DNA of 19,398 bases from Candidatus Levyibacteriota bacterium (lineage in GTDB: Bacteria; Patescibacteriota; Microgenomatia; Levybacterales; UBA12049). Positions 5,758 to 12,462 of this stretch are shown in pieces. Below the pieces are notes generated by a model that was given only the letters and a program-made list of their open reading frames with translations, searched no databases and was not told the origin of the DNA. The position numbers and the translations under genes were made by a program. Each line of letters opens with the position of its first letter. Within the stretch, counting starts at the first letter, position 1. The stretch lies in contig JACPTT010000067.1 in the NCBI GenBank assembly GCA_016192645.1, positions 1 through 19,398 of the forward strand, in the 5' to 3' direction.

Positions 5758-6370
5758 GATGTTTTATTATTTCTTCATGAATTTCCTTGATCGAGCGATT
5801 GAATGCACTCACTTGTACAAACTTCCATCTTTTTCTGGCAAAAGACATTCTCTCTCCCAGACTACGATAATGATTAGTCAGGCGGCCTAGAACTCCTTCT
5901 TCTGTATCGCCCGCCCTTTTCCTTCCAAAGGTGAGTCTTTCAAAGCTCAGCCACCCAGGAATTCGAAGATAGACTATATTGATATCCTCATTCTCTATGT
6001 CCAGGACCCGCAGCTTGTCTTCAAAGGCCAAAATCTCATTAAGGGTCCTAAAACTGCCGTCAATAATGCAACCATTTTCCATATCTTCGCAAGATAAACG
6101 ATCGGCAATGATTTGTGCAATAAGCCGCGGATCAACATATCCATGTTCGTTAAGCGCTCTCCTACACTCTACTCCCATTTCCGAACTATCGTCCCTTGCC
6201 ATATTTCGAACAATGTCTCCGGTTGCAAAGTAGGGAACACCAAGATTCTCTGATAAAAGTTTGCCCTGCGTTGATTTTCCAGAACCCTCCGGACCAACAA
6301 AAATTATTATCTTTTTTCTATGTCTCTCCACTTCGGACCGAACAGTATCTCCTACACTTGTCTCTACCAT
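5747..6370 (-). CDS. Adenylate kinase-like NMP kinase, divergent (second adk paralogue)
   Basis: A 207-residue adenylate kinase-family protein with a 20-residue charged N-terminal extension. Walker A is GPEGSGKST at 26-34, and TGDIVR at 50-55 keeps the T-G and R of the NMP-binding site. The DGFPRT motif has become DGSFRT (104-109), keeping the arginine but losing the Phe-Pro pair. The LID is a short, Arg-rich segment (about 145-163, RLTFGRKRAGDTEEG), with no zinc cysteines. The end SIKEIHEEIIKHLGK closely parallels the C-terminus of the first adk, suggesting tandem duplication. It starts 7 bp after the first adk stop. Substrate preference cannot be read from sequence. Confidence 0.85.
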   Translation of the reverse strand: MVETSVGDTVRSEVERHRKKIIIFVGPEGSGKSTQGKLLSENLGVPYFATGDIVRNMARDDSSEMGVECRRALNEHGYVDPRLIAQIIADRLSCEDMENGCIIDGSFRTLNEILAFEDKLRVLDIENEDINIVYLRIPGWLSFERLTFGRKRAGDTEEGVLGRLTNHYRSLGERMSFARKRWKFVQVSAFNRSIKEIHEEIIKHLGK

Positions 6371-6377
6371 AACTTAC

Positions 6378-6920
6378 TTATTCTTTACCCACTTTTCTCA
6401 TTATCTCTTCATGAATTTCTTCAATTGATTTTTCTCCGTCAATTTCAATTAAAATCCCCTTATCGCGATAAAAATCCAAAACCGGCTTGGTAAACTTGTG
6501 AAATAATGCAATACGTCTCTGAATAGCAGCCGGCGTTTCATCCTCTCTGCCTTGCCCGTTTCGATAGGAAAGGCGCCGCAGCGCCTCCTCATCCGAAACA
6601 CCCAAGTAAACAACCTTATCTATACCGTTCTTAAATGCCTTTGCCTGATTTAGCGTTCTTGGAAAACCGTCAAGAATATAGCCGTTTTTATATTCCGGGC
6701 GGTGCAAATAATCATTGACAATTTGCAGGGTTTTATTATCCGGAATCAGATATCCTGCATTCATCACCTCTTTAATATAGCGGCCAAGTTTTGTTCGTTC
6801 TTTTGCTAAATTTCTAAAAATATGACCGGTGGACAGGTAGGGAATTTTAAGCTTTTCGGAAAGTAAATTTCCCTGCGTTGACTTTCCAGCTCCCTGAATT
6901 CCAATTAATATCAATCTCAT
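6378..6920 (-). CDS. adk: Adenylate kinase (canonical copy)
   Basis: Catalyses ATP + AMP to 2 ADP in the cytoplasm. At 180 residues it is the short form lacking a zinc LID. Walker A GIQGAGKST (7-15), STG at 30-32 with R36, and an intact DGFPRT at 84-89 give a full AMP site. DETPAAIQRRIALFHKFTKP (127-146) matches the conserved post-LID helix. Of the three adk-like genes in this cluster it is the best candidate for the housekeeping enzyme, and it holds the usual place straight after secY (13-bp gap). Confidence 0.94.
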   Translation of the reverse strand: MRLILIGIQGAGKSTQGNLLSEKLKIPYLSTGHIFRNLAKERTKLGRYIKEVMNAGYLIPDNKTLQIVNDYLHRPEYKNGYILDGFPRTLNQAKAFKNGIDKVVYLGVSDEEALRRLSYRNGQGREDETPAAIQRRIALFHKFTKPVLDFYRDKGILIEIDGEKSIEEIHEEIMRKVGKE

Positions 6921-6933
6921 AATAAATTTAAAA

Positions 6934-8220
6934 TCATTTTACAAACCCTTCATAGCTTCTCATCACAAGCTGCGCTTCCAAAACCTTAAATGTTTCCAAA
7001 ACCACCGACACAACAATTAAAATACCTGTTCCTCCTAAAAGTAACGTCTGGACTTTTGTAATCATAAGGGCAATACTTGGAAAAATTGCAATAACCCCTA
7101 AAAAAGTTGCTCCTGCCAAGGTTATTCGAGTCAAAACATAATTTAAAAACTGGGCTGTTGGAGTGCCCGGCCGAATACCGGGAATAAAACCGCCGTATTT
7201 CTGTATCTCCTCTGCAATCTTTTTAGGATTAAAGATAACCGCCGTATAAAAATAGGTGAATCCAACTACTAAAAGAAAATAAAAACTATTATACAGTACT
7301 CCGTTTGGGTTAAACAACGAAGAAACAAAATAACCAATATTTTTAAATAAATCGCTTGGCGAGGCAGTTAAATACTGGGAGACTAAAGAAGGGAGAAGCA
7401 CCAAGGAAACGGCAAAAATAATTGGGATCACTCCCGCCTGGTTGAGACGAAGCGGCAAATGCGTTGATTGCCCGCCATATATTTTATTTCCCCTAACTCT
7501 TTTTGCGTAGTAAACGGTTATTCGCCTTGTTGCTTCGTTCATAAAAACAATTGAAGATATCACAATAAGTCCCATAACAAGAAATATAAGGATATTGGTT
7601 AAATTTTGGGCGTTTACGGTAGAGGCAGTTTGCCCGAAAATAACAGGAATCCTTCCCACAATTCCGGCGAAAATAAGAAGAGATATTCCATTGCCTATCC
7701 CTTTCTCCGAAATTAACTCTCCCAGCCAAACCAAAAGCATAGTTCCGGCGGTCATCGTCAAAACAAAAGAAACCAAATAGAAAGGTGTCAGAAACCCAAT
7801 AATTCCCTGGCTTCTTAAGAGCGCATACATCCCAATCGCCTGCAAAGCCGCCAAAGGAACAGTCAGCATTCTTGTGTATTGGTTGATCTTCTGTCGTCCT
7901 TGCTCTCCCTCTTTTGATAATGCCTCAAGTTTTGGAAAGACAAGAGTAAGAAGCTGTAAAATAATTGAGGCATTAATATAAGGGTTTAGTCCAAGCGCCA
8001 TAACCGAGAAGTTTGCCAATGTGCCTCCGGAAAAGATATCCAAGAGTCCTAAAAACTGGTTCTGGGAAAATAAGCGCTTAAGACTCACCACATCAACGCC
8101 GGAAACCGGAATATGGGCAAAGATTCTAAAGACCAAAAATATAAAAGCCGTAAATAAAAGTTTTCTTCTTACATCCTCTGCTTTTATCGCACTGCGAAAA
8201 ACCGAAATAATGTTATTCAT
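6934..8220 (-). CDS. secY: Protein translocase subunit SecY
   Basis: The channel subunit of the Sec translocon in the inner membrane. It has 428 residues and many hydrophobic spans consistent with the family's ten transmembrane helices. Recognisable landmarks are FRIFAHIPVSGVD (TM1 region and first loop), the plug-region FSGGTLANFSVMALGLNPYINASII, the SKEGEQGRQKINQYTR cytoplasmic loop, and GELISEKGIGNGISLLIFAGI. The start overlaps the rplO stop as ATGA, and an AGGAGG Shine-Dalgarno (8232-8227) lies inside the last rplO codons, a strong coupled start. Confidence 0.98.
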   Translation of the reverse strand: MNNIISVFRSAIKAEDVRRKLLFTAFIFLVFRIFAHIPVSGVDVVSLKRLFSQNQFLGLLDIFSGGTLANFSVMALGLNPYINASIILQLLTLVFPKLEALSKEGEQGRQKINQYTRMLTVPLAALQAIGMYALLRSQGIIGFLTPFYLVSFVLTMTAGTMLLVWLGELISEKGIGNGISLLIFAGIVGRIPVIFGQTASTVNAQNLTNILIFLVMGLIVISSIVFMNEATRRITVYYAKRVRGNKIYGGQSTHLPLRLNQAGVIPIIFAVSLVLLPSLVSQYLTASPSDLFKNIGYFVSSLFNPNGVLYNSFYFLLVVGFTYFYTAVIFNPKKIAEEIQKYGGFIPGIRPGTPTAQFLNYVLTRITLAGATFLGVIAIFPSIALMITKVQTLLLGGTGILIVVSVVLETFKVLEAQLVMRSYEGFVK

Positions 8221-8651
8221 ACTACTCCTCCTGCCTTTTTGATTTTCTTTGCTGCTCCTTTTGAAACAGGCAGTTTAACCGTTAATGGAAGAGTTAGCTC
8301 TCCGTTTCCCAAAATCTTGACTCCATAAATCTTTGCCTCTTGCTCATTTATTAAACCATGTTTTACCAAGCTTTGCATATCAGCGGTCGTGCCTTTGGGT
8401 AAAAGGTTTAAAGCCTTAACATTAAGTATTATTGGCTTTTTTTTGAAAACCTTATTTTTGCCCTTCCCGCGCCGAAAAGGAAGCCGCTTAATTAAAGGCA
8501 GAGCTCCTCCTTCAAAAGAAAGCGAAATTTTACCTCTTGCTTTCTGCCCCTTTGTACCCCGGCCGGCAGTTTTACCGCGTCCACTGCCGTGTCCTTGACC
8601 CAAGCGCCTCTTCCTTCTTGTTGTAACTTTTGTGAGACTGCTCAAATTCAT
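8217..8651 (-). CDS. rplO: 50S ribosomal protein L15
   Basis: L15 is a late-assembly large-subunit protein with a Gly/Arg-rich N-terminus. I choose the ATG at 8651 (MNLSSLTKVTTRRKRRLGQG), giving 144 residues, because the region upstream is the tandem repeat and the family begins with a short MxLxxL segment. An upstream in-frame start would add 12 residues translated from the repeat. The motif GHGSGRGKTAGRGTKGQKAR follows. No L30 gene lies between rpsE and this gene; rpsE runs into the repeat and rplO starts directly after. Confidence 0.95.
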   Translation of the reverse strand: MNLSSLTKVTTRRKRRLGQGHGSGRGKTAGRGTKGQKARGKISLSFEGGALPLIKRLPFRRGKGKNKVFKKKPIILNVKALNLLPKGTTADMQSLVKHGLINEQEAKIYGVKILGNGELTLPLTVKLPVSKGAAKKIKKAGGVV

Positions 8652-8653
8652 AA

Positions 8654-8699
8654 TATACGTAGTCAAGCTTTGCTTATACGTAGTCAAGCTTTGCTTATA
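8654..8699. repeat. Perfect 21-bp tandem duplication at the rpsE-rplO junction
   Basis: A 21-bp unit occupies 8656-8676 and 8677-8697 without mismatch; the 21-bp period holds from 8654 to 8699. On the minus strand each unit contains AAGCAAAGCTTGA. The copy closer to rpsE encodes its last residues (S-K-A) and the TGA stop, while the other is the spacer up to rplO. The core is the same as that in the rpsM-rpsK duplication. Confidence 0.95.
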
Positions 8700-9142
8700 T
8701 CTTTTCTATATCTTTCTTTTATTCTTTTTAATGCCTCAATCGTTGCATAAACATTCGAGGCTTGATTTTTTGTTCCCAGAACCTTCGATGAAATATTTTC
8801 TATTCCAGCTGCTGAGACTACATTTCTTACTGCTCCGCCAGCAATAACTCCACTGCCCGGGGGCGCTGGCTTTAGCATTACCCTGGCAGCTCCTAGCTTA
8901 ATATCCATTCTTATTGGTATGGTTTTATTAATAATTGGTACCGTGATTAGGTGTTTTTTTGCCACCATAACACCTTTTTTGATTGCCGATGATACATCTT
9001 GGGCTTTACCAAGCCCAACGCCAACCTTGCCTTTTCGGTCTCCAACGACCACCAGGACCGAAAAACCAATTTTATTGCCTCCTTTTGTTTTTTTAGAAAC
9101 GCGGTTTACCTGAATAATTCTTTCTTCAAAATCGTTATTCAT
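8684..9142 (-). CDS. rpsE: 30S ribosomal protein S5
   Basis: S5 lies at the mRNA entry and decoding-accuracy region of the small subunit. FEERIIQVNRVSKKTKGG at residues 5-22 and FSVLVVVGDRKGKVGVGLGKA give the S5 double-stranded RNA-binding-like domain. The C-terminal domain has APPGSGVIAGGAVRNVVSAAGI and NASNVYAT-type sequence (NQASNVYATIEAL). It has 152 residues. The ATG overlaps the rplR stop as TAATG. The C-terminal codons and stop lie in a 21-bp tandem repeat, so the protein's end was shaped by that repeat. Confidence 0.97.
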   Translation of the reverse strand: MNNDFEERIIQVNRVSKKTKGGNKIGFSVLVVVGDRKGKVGVGLGKAQDVSSAIKKGVMVAKKHLITVPIINKTIPIRMDIKLGAARVMLKPAPPGSGVIAGGAVRNVVSAAGIENISSKVLGTKNQASNVYATIEALKRIKERYRKDISKA

Positions 9143-9495
9143 TAAAATTCCAATCCTCCCTCCCTTGCTCCCTCTGCCAACGCTTTTATTCTTCCTTTAT
9201 AGGCATATCCTCCTCGATCAAAAACTACTTTTTTAATCTTTTTTTTCGTTGCTTTTTGCGCTAGATATATACCCAATTGCTTTGCTTTCTCCTGTTTTGA
9301 GATTTTTTTGCCATTTTTCTCCTTTATTTCTTTCTCGGAAAATCCGACAAGGGTTTTCCTTTGCACATCATCAATTAGTTGGGCATAGATATATCGATTA
9401 GATCGAAAAACCGAAAGCCTAGGTCTTTCCTTCGTCCCCGTAACCTTTGCCCTTACCCTTTTTGTTCGTTTTAATGCTCTTTCGTCTTTTTTCAT
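9142..9495 (-). CDS. rplR: 50S ribosomal protein L18
   Basis: L18 binds 5S rRNA with L5 in the central protuberance. The 117-residue protein shows KRVRAKVTGTKERPRLSVFRS (about 12-32), NRYIYAQLIDD, and the family-closing VVFDRGGYAYKGRIKALAEG with AREGGLEF. Its ATG follows directly on a run of four heptad repeats in the rplF-rplR spacer; I see no Shine-Dalgarno in the repeat. The gene runs into rpsE by one base. Confidence 0.97.
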   Translation of the reverse strand: MKKDERALKRTKRVRAKVTGTKERPRLSVFRSNRYIYAQLIDDVQRKTLVGFSEKEIKEKNGKKISKQEKAKQLGIYLAQKATKKKIKKVVFDRGGYAYKGRIKALAEGAREGGLEF

Positions 9496-9523
9496 ATTTT
9501 CTATTTACTATTTAATATTTACT
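9496..9523. repeat. Four heptad units filling the rplF-rplR spacer
   Basis: Minus strand from 9523: AGTAAAT, ATTAAAT, AGTAAAT, AGAAAAT, ending at the base before the rplR ATG. The first unit starts inside the last rplF codon (CAG) and contributes its TAA stop. The sequence differs from the other satellites in the window, but the 7-bp period is the same. Confidence 0.8.
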
Positions 9524-10070
9524 GTTTTGTTCCTACTGCTTTTGCCGCCTTGCCGGCTTTTCGCCTCACCTTTTCACCAAGATAGCGAATTCCCTTTCCT
9601 TTATATGGCTCCGGCGGGCGAATGGCACGGATTTTTGCCGCAGTATCTCCAACTTGTCTCTTATCAAGGCCTGATATCGTAATTATATTTTCAGAAACGG
9701 CAAATTTTATCCCCTCCGAAGCCTCAACTTTAACCGGATGAGAGAATCCAACGGAGAGCAAAAGATCATTGCCCGAAAGGACAGCCCTATACCCAACGCC
9801 CAGTAGCTCAAGCTTTTTCTCAAATCCATTTCTCACCCCTTCTACCATATTGGCAAGTTGAGCCCGTACCAACCCAAAGAGCGCCCCTTGACCACTTTTT
9901 TCTTCTTTTCCAGATACAAGTATTTTATCCTCAAGCACTTTTACTTCAATACCATGCGGCACCAGAAAAGAGAGGTTTCCCTTCGGTCCTGCGACCATGA
10001 CTTCTCTGCCTTTAAGGGTTACCGAAATATCTTCCTGTATTGATATTGGCTTCTTTCCAATCTTTGACAT
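9519..10070 (-). CDS. rplF: 50S ribosomal protein L6
   Basis: L6 sits near the GTPase-associated centre of the large subunit. I choose ATG 10070 (MSKIGKKPISIQEDISVTLK), giving 183 residues; a TTG three codons upstream also opens the frame but lies in the rpsH stop region. The two repeated L6 domains are visible, with MVEGVRNGFEKKLELLGVGYRA at the junction and IRAIRPPEPYKGKGIRYLGE plus VRRKAGKA near the end, the family signature. It starts just after the rpsH TAG, with GGTAGG as a possible ribosome-binding site. Confidence 0.96.
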   Translation of the reverse strand: MSKIGKKPISIQEDISVTLKGREVMVAGPKGNLSFLVPHGIEVKVLEDKILVSGKEEKSGQGALFGLVRAQLANMVEGVRNGFEKKLELLGVGYRAVLSGNDLLLSVGFSHPVKVEASEGIKFAVSENIITISGLDKRQVGDTAAKIRAIRPPEPYKGKGIRYLGEKVRRKAGKAAKAVGTKQ

Positions 10071-10072
10071 AC

Positions 10073-10465
10073 CTACCAAATTTCAAAAAGGAGTTCTCCG
10101 CCAACTCCTTTTTTTTGCGCCTCCTCTCCTGTTAAAATACCTTTGCTTGTCGAAAGAACCGCTACTCCATGGCCTCTCTTTTTTCTTTTTAAAATGCTTT
10201 TTGCTCTTTCATACACCCTCAAAGAGGGCTTTGAAATGATTAAAGCATTTGTAAAAACAGGCTTTCTTTTCTCATATTGCAAACGCAAAGCTAAAACCTT
10301 TTTTCCTTCTTTTACTTCTTCCTTAACCTCTTGCAAAAAGTGTCTCTTTTCCAAAACAGAACTTATTTCCTTTCCTACTCGCGAGTAAGGAACCACAACC
10401 GTTCTTCTCTTTGCTAAAGAGGCATTTTTTATTCTTATAAGTAAGTCTGAAACCTTATAATTCAT
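10073..10465 (-). CDS. rpsH: 30S ribosomal protein S8
   Basis: S8 is a primary 16S rRNA-binding protein, and in E. coli it represses the spc operon. The 130-residue protein starts MNYKVSDLLIRIKNASLAKR and has VVVPYSRVGKEISSVL. The C-terminal signature GHGVAVLSTSKGILTGEEAQKKGVGGELL includes the RNA-binding STSKG element. The 15-base spacer from rpsN is almost wholly a TGAGCTTGTCGAA element, so no Shine-Dalgarno is present. Confidence 0.97.
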   Translation of the reverse strand: MNYKVSDLLIRIKNASLAKRRTVVVPYSRVGKEISSVLEKRHFLQEVKEEVKEGKKVLALRLQYEKRKPVFTNALIISKPSLRVYERAKSILKRKKRGHGVAVLSTSKGILTGEEAQKKGVGGELLFEIW

Positions 10466-10467
10466 AG

Positions 10468-10480
10468 TGAGCTTGTCGAA
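10468..10480 (+). repeat. TGAGC-TTG-TCGAA short interspersed element
   Basis: TGAGCTTGTCGAA on the plus strand fills most of the 15-base rpsN-rpsH spacer. It shares the TGAGC and TCGAA arms with the element at 3376-3389 and differs in the centre. It replaces the expected rpsH ribosome-binding site. Confidence 0.6.
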
Positions 10481-10666
10481 CTACCAACTTGCTTTGAGAA
10501 CTCCTGGTAGCTCTCCTTTTGCCGCTAGCTCCCTAAAACACATTCGGCAAAGTCCAAAGCGTCTCATATAACTTCGCGCTCTTCCACAAATATTACATCT
10601 AGATCTTTGCCGTGTCTTGTATTTTTGTTTTCTTTTGAATTTAATTATATCCGAAACTTTTGCCAT
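10481..10666 (-). CDS. rpsN: 30S ribosomal protein S14, zinc-binding type Z
   Basis: S14 is in the head of the small subunit. The short 61-residue form carries two CxxC pairs, C24-N-I-C27 and C40-R-M-C43, the zinc-ribbon ligands, with RCNICGRARSYMRRFGLCRM at 23-42. The end LPGVLKASW matches the family. I start at ATG 10666, one base past the rplE stop, because the MAKVSDIIKFKRKQKYKTR opening is typical. A longer frame from 10720 would lie wholly inside rplE. Confidence 0.96.
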   Translation of the reverse strand: MAKVSDIIKFKRKQKYKTRQRSRCNICGRARSYMRRFGLCRMCFRELAAKGELPGVLKASW

Positions 10667-10667
10667 A

Positions 10668-11186
10668 TTACTGCTTTTTAAACGGCATGCCAAGCGCTTC
10701 AAGAAGGGCGATTCCCTCAATGTTGCTTTTTGCCGTTGTCACAATCGTCAGTTCAATCCCCTGCATTTTATCAATTTTTGCCAGGTCAACTTCGGGAAAA
10801 ACCGCATACTCCGAAAGTCCAAGTGTATAATTCCCATGCCCATCAAAACTTTCTCTCTTTACCCCATGAAAATCCCTAAGTCTTGGCAAAACAATAGAAA
10901 CAAGCTTCTCAAAAAAACTATACATCCGTTTTCCTCGAAGGGTCACCATAAGTCCTATCTCGTCTCCTTTGCGCAGCTTAAAGCTTGCTATTGCTTTTTT
11001 AGCTTTGGTTATTTTTGGCTTTTGCCCGGTAATTTGAGCCAAGATTGCTTCTGCCTTTTCTATATTCTTCTTATCTAAAACGGCATCTTTTACGCCGGCA
11101 TTAACCACAATCTTTGTCATCCTTGGCACTCTCATCGGATTTTTAATATCTAATTTTTTTTGAAGATCACCTGTAATATCTTTCAT
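10668..11186 (-). CDS. rplE: 50S ribosomal protein L5
   Basis: L5 binds 5S rRNA and contacts the P-site tRNA. The 172-residue protein shows MRVPRMTKIVVNAGVKDA (18-35), QKPKITKAKKAIASFKLRKG, GLMVTLRGKRMYSFFEKLV, and RDFHGVKRESFDGHGNYTLG, all family signatures. The N-terminal helix before MRVPRM is a little shorter than in E. coli. A 50-bp spacer separates it from rplX, one of the longer gaps in this block, and no good Shine-Dalgarno is seen. Confidence 0.97.
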   Translation of the reverse strand: MKDITGDLQKKLDIKNPMRVPRMTKIVVNAGVKDAVLDKKNIEKAEAILAQITGQKPKITKAKKAIASFKLRKGDEIGLMVTLRGKRMYSFFEKLVSIVLPRLRDFHGVKRESFDGHGNYTLGLSEYAVFPEVDLAKIDKMQGIELTIVTTAKSNIEGIALLEALGMPFKKQ

Positions 11187-11222
11187 AAATATTTGCTAGA
11201 AATTGTTCTAAAACTATTTGTC

Positions 11223-11238
11223 AAAAGCTATAGCTTTT
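11223..11238 (-). other. Palindrome at the rplX stop codon
   Basis: AAAAGCTATAGCTTTT at 11223-11238 is a perfect 16-bp palindrome overlapping the rplX TAA. It resembles the other stop-codon elements of the form TAA followed by AAGC...GCTT (after rpsM, rpsE and rplB). It is too short-looped for a stable hairpin as RNA and has no clear U-run, so a terminator is unlikely. Confidence 0.4.
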
Positions 11239-11545
11239 ATATTGTCTGTTGGCATTTTCTGCAAATTCTTAACTTTTTCTTATTTTCCAACATAAACCCA
11301 ATCCGAGTTAATAAATGGCATTTGGGACAGACAAGCTGGATGTTGGCCAAAGGCAAGGGTTTTGTTACGGTAATTATCTCAGAGGGCTGGGTCTGAGATC
11401 TTGCCTTCAAATGTCTTTTATACTGATTCACTCCCGAAATTAACACCCTGCTTTCTTTTGTAAATACCTTTTCTATCTTTCCGGTCTTTCCTTTATCCTT
11501 TCCGGCAACTATTTTAACTTCGTCTCCTTTTAATAATTTTTTCAT
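11237..11545 (-). CDS. rplX: 50S ribosomal protein L24 with C-terminal zinc ribbon
   Basis: L24 initiates 50S assembly and lies near the exit tunnel. The KOW motif is in GDEVKIVAGKDKGKTGKIEKV (8-28), followed by GVNQYKRHLKARS. The C-terminus holds C73-PK-C76 and C95-RK-C98 around the RIGFML strand, a plausible zinc ribbon found in many bacterial L24 proteins but not in E. coli. It has 102 residues. Its ATG overlaps the rplN stop by four bases. Confidence 0.96.
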   Translation of the reverse strand: MKKLLKGDEVKIVAGKDKGKTGKIEKVFTKESRVLISGVNQYKRHLKARSQTQPSEIITVTKPLPLANIQLVCPKCHLLTRIGFMLENKKKLRICRKCQQTI

Positions 11546-11916
11546 ACAACTTCTTGGGCCATACTGGCAATTTTTGCAAACCCTCGGTCTCGTACCTCTC
11601 TGGCAATGGGTCCAAAAATTCGAGTTCCTCTTGGGTTTTTATCTTTTGGATTATCTATCAGAACCGCCGCATTGTCAGAAAACCGAACATAAGAACCATC
11701 CTTCCTTTTATGTTCTTTTCTTGCTCTTACCAAGACTGCCTTCACAATCTCGCTATCTTTAACTTGTCCGGTTGAGGAGGCCTCGTTGACAACACAATTG
11801 AGTATATCACCAAGATATCCGAATTTCCTCTTGGACCCGCCAAAGATATGAATAACCATAAGTCGCTTTGCTCCCGAATTGTCGGCAACTCGCAAAATAC
11901 TTCTGTGTTGAATCAT
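11542..11916 (-). CDS. rplN: 50S ribosomal protein L14
   Basis: L14 lies at the subunit interface near L19 and the ribosomal silencing-factor site. The 124-residue protein has VADNSGAKRLMVIHIFGGSKR (10-30), VVNEASSTGQVKDSEIVKAVLVR, and RFSDNAAVLIDNPKDKNPRGTRIFGPIARE, all typical. The start overlaps the rpsQ stop as ATGA. An AGGAGG Shine-Dalgarno at 11927-11922, five bases ahead, is formed by the arginine codons at the end of rpsQ. Confidence 0.97.
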   Translation of the reverse strand: MIQHRSILRVADNSGAKRLMVIHIFGGSKRKFGYLGDILNCVVNEASSTGQVKDSEIVKAVLVRARKEHKRKDGSYVRFSDNAAVLIDNPKDKNPRGTRIFGPIAREVRDRGFAKIASMAQEVV

Positions 11917-12266
11917 TTTCTCCTCCTTGAAACCACCGAAGCACTGGATTTTTTTGATACGCCAACTGGCGTACTGCGTTTCTGCGATTCTGATTTCTTC
12001 TGTGTTTCTATAATTGCAGTTTTTTTATCCTTGTGACTTTCCAGCGTCTCCATGATCTTATAATGTTTTTCTTTTGAAATAGGCCTTGTCTTGCTAATCC
12101 TTACCCGATCTCCTACAGCTACCTCAAACCCGGCGGTATCAACTTTGTATTTCTTGTTTCTTTTAAGAAGCTTTTTATACAGCGGGTGAACGGTTTTTCT
12201 AGTTACCGAAACCACGACAGTTTTTAGCATTTTAGTTGAGACAACAACTCCCTCAAGTGTTTTCAT
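11913..12266 (-). CDS. rpsQ: 30S ribosomal protein S17 with extended C-terminal tail
   Basis: S17 is a primary 16S rRNA-binding protein with an OB fold. Residues 1-76 are canonical: LEGVVVSTKMLKTVVVSV, HPLYKKLLKRNKKYKVD, VGDRVRISKTRPISKEKHYKI. Residues 77-117 form a Lys/Ser/Arg-rich tail absent from E. coli S17 (84 residues), probably disordered. The last codons (SRRRK) double as the rplN Shine-Dalgarno, so part of the tail may be kept for that reason. The start overlaps rpmC by 14 bp. Confidence 0.96.
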   Translation of the reverse strand: MKTLEGVVVSTKMLKTVVVSVTRKTVHPLYKKLLKRNKKYKVDTAGFEVAVGDRVRISKTRPISKEKHYKIMETLESHKDKKTAIIETQKKSESQKRSTPVGVSKKSSASVVSRRRK

Positions 12267-12462
12267 GGCTCTCCTTTTCTTTCAAAATCGTGATCATTCT
12301 GGCAATATCTTTCCTTTTTAGAAAAATTAAGCGTTTGTTTTTTAATTTATTTTGTTTCAATTGCATTTTTAATGAAAAGAGTTCATTTTTTGCTTGCAAA
12401 AGCATGTTTTTTAATTCCTCTTTTGCTTTTGCGTGAAGTTCTTTAATGTCTTTGGATTTCAT
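12253..12462 (-). CDS. rpmC: 50S ribosomal protein L29
   Basis: A 69-residue two-helix protein at the exit-tunnel rim, where trigger factor and SRP dock in other bacteria. MKSKDIKELHAKAKEELKNM is followed by NELFSLKMQLKQNKLKNK and a second helix RKDIARMITILKEKE, the L29 pattern (ELFxLRxQ then RRxIARxxTxLxE). It overlaps rplP as ATGA and rpsQ by 14 bp. Confidence 0.95.
   Translation of the reverse strand: MKSKDIKELHAKAKEELKNMLLQAKNELFSLKMQLKQNKLKNKRLIFLKRKDIARMITILKEKESHENT

Noticed and set aside
10481..10720. Longer S14 reading from 10720
   Set aside because: The extra 18 residues are inside rplE and do not resemble S14; the ATG at 10666 gives the standard short form.
11219..11224. TTGACA in the rplX-rplE spacer as a promoter -35
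   Set aside because: No acceptable -10 lies 16-18 bp downstream on the minus strand, so I did not call a promoter.
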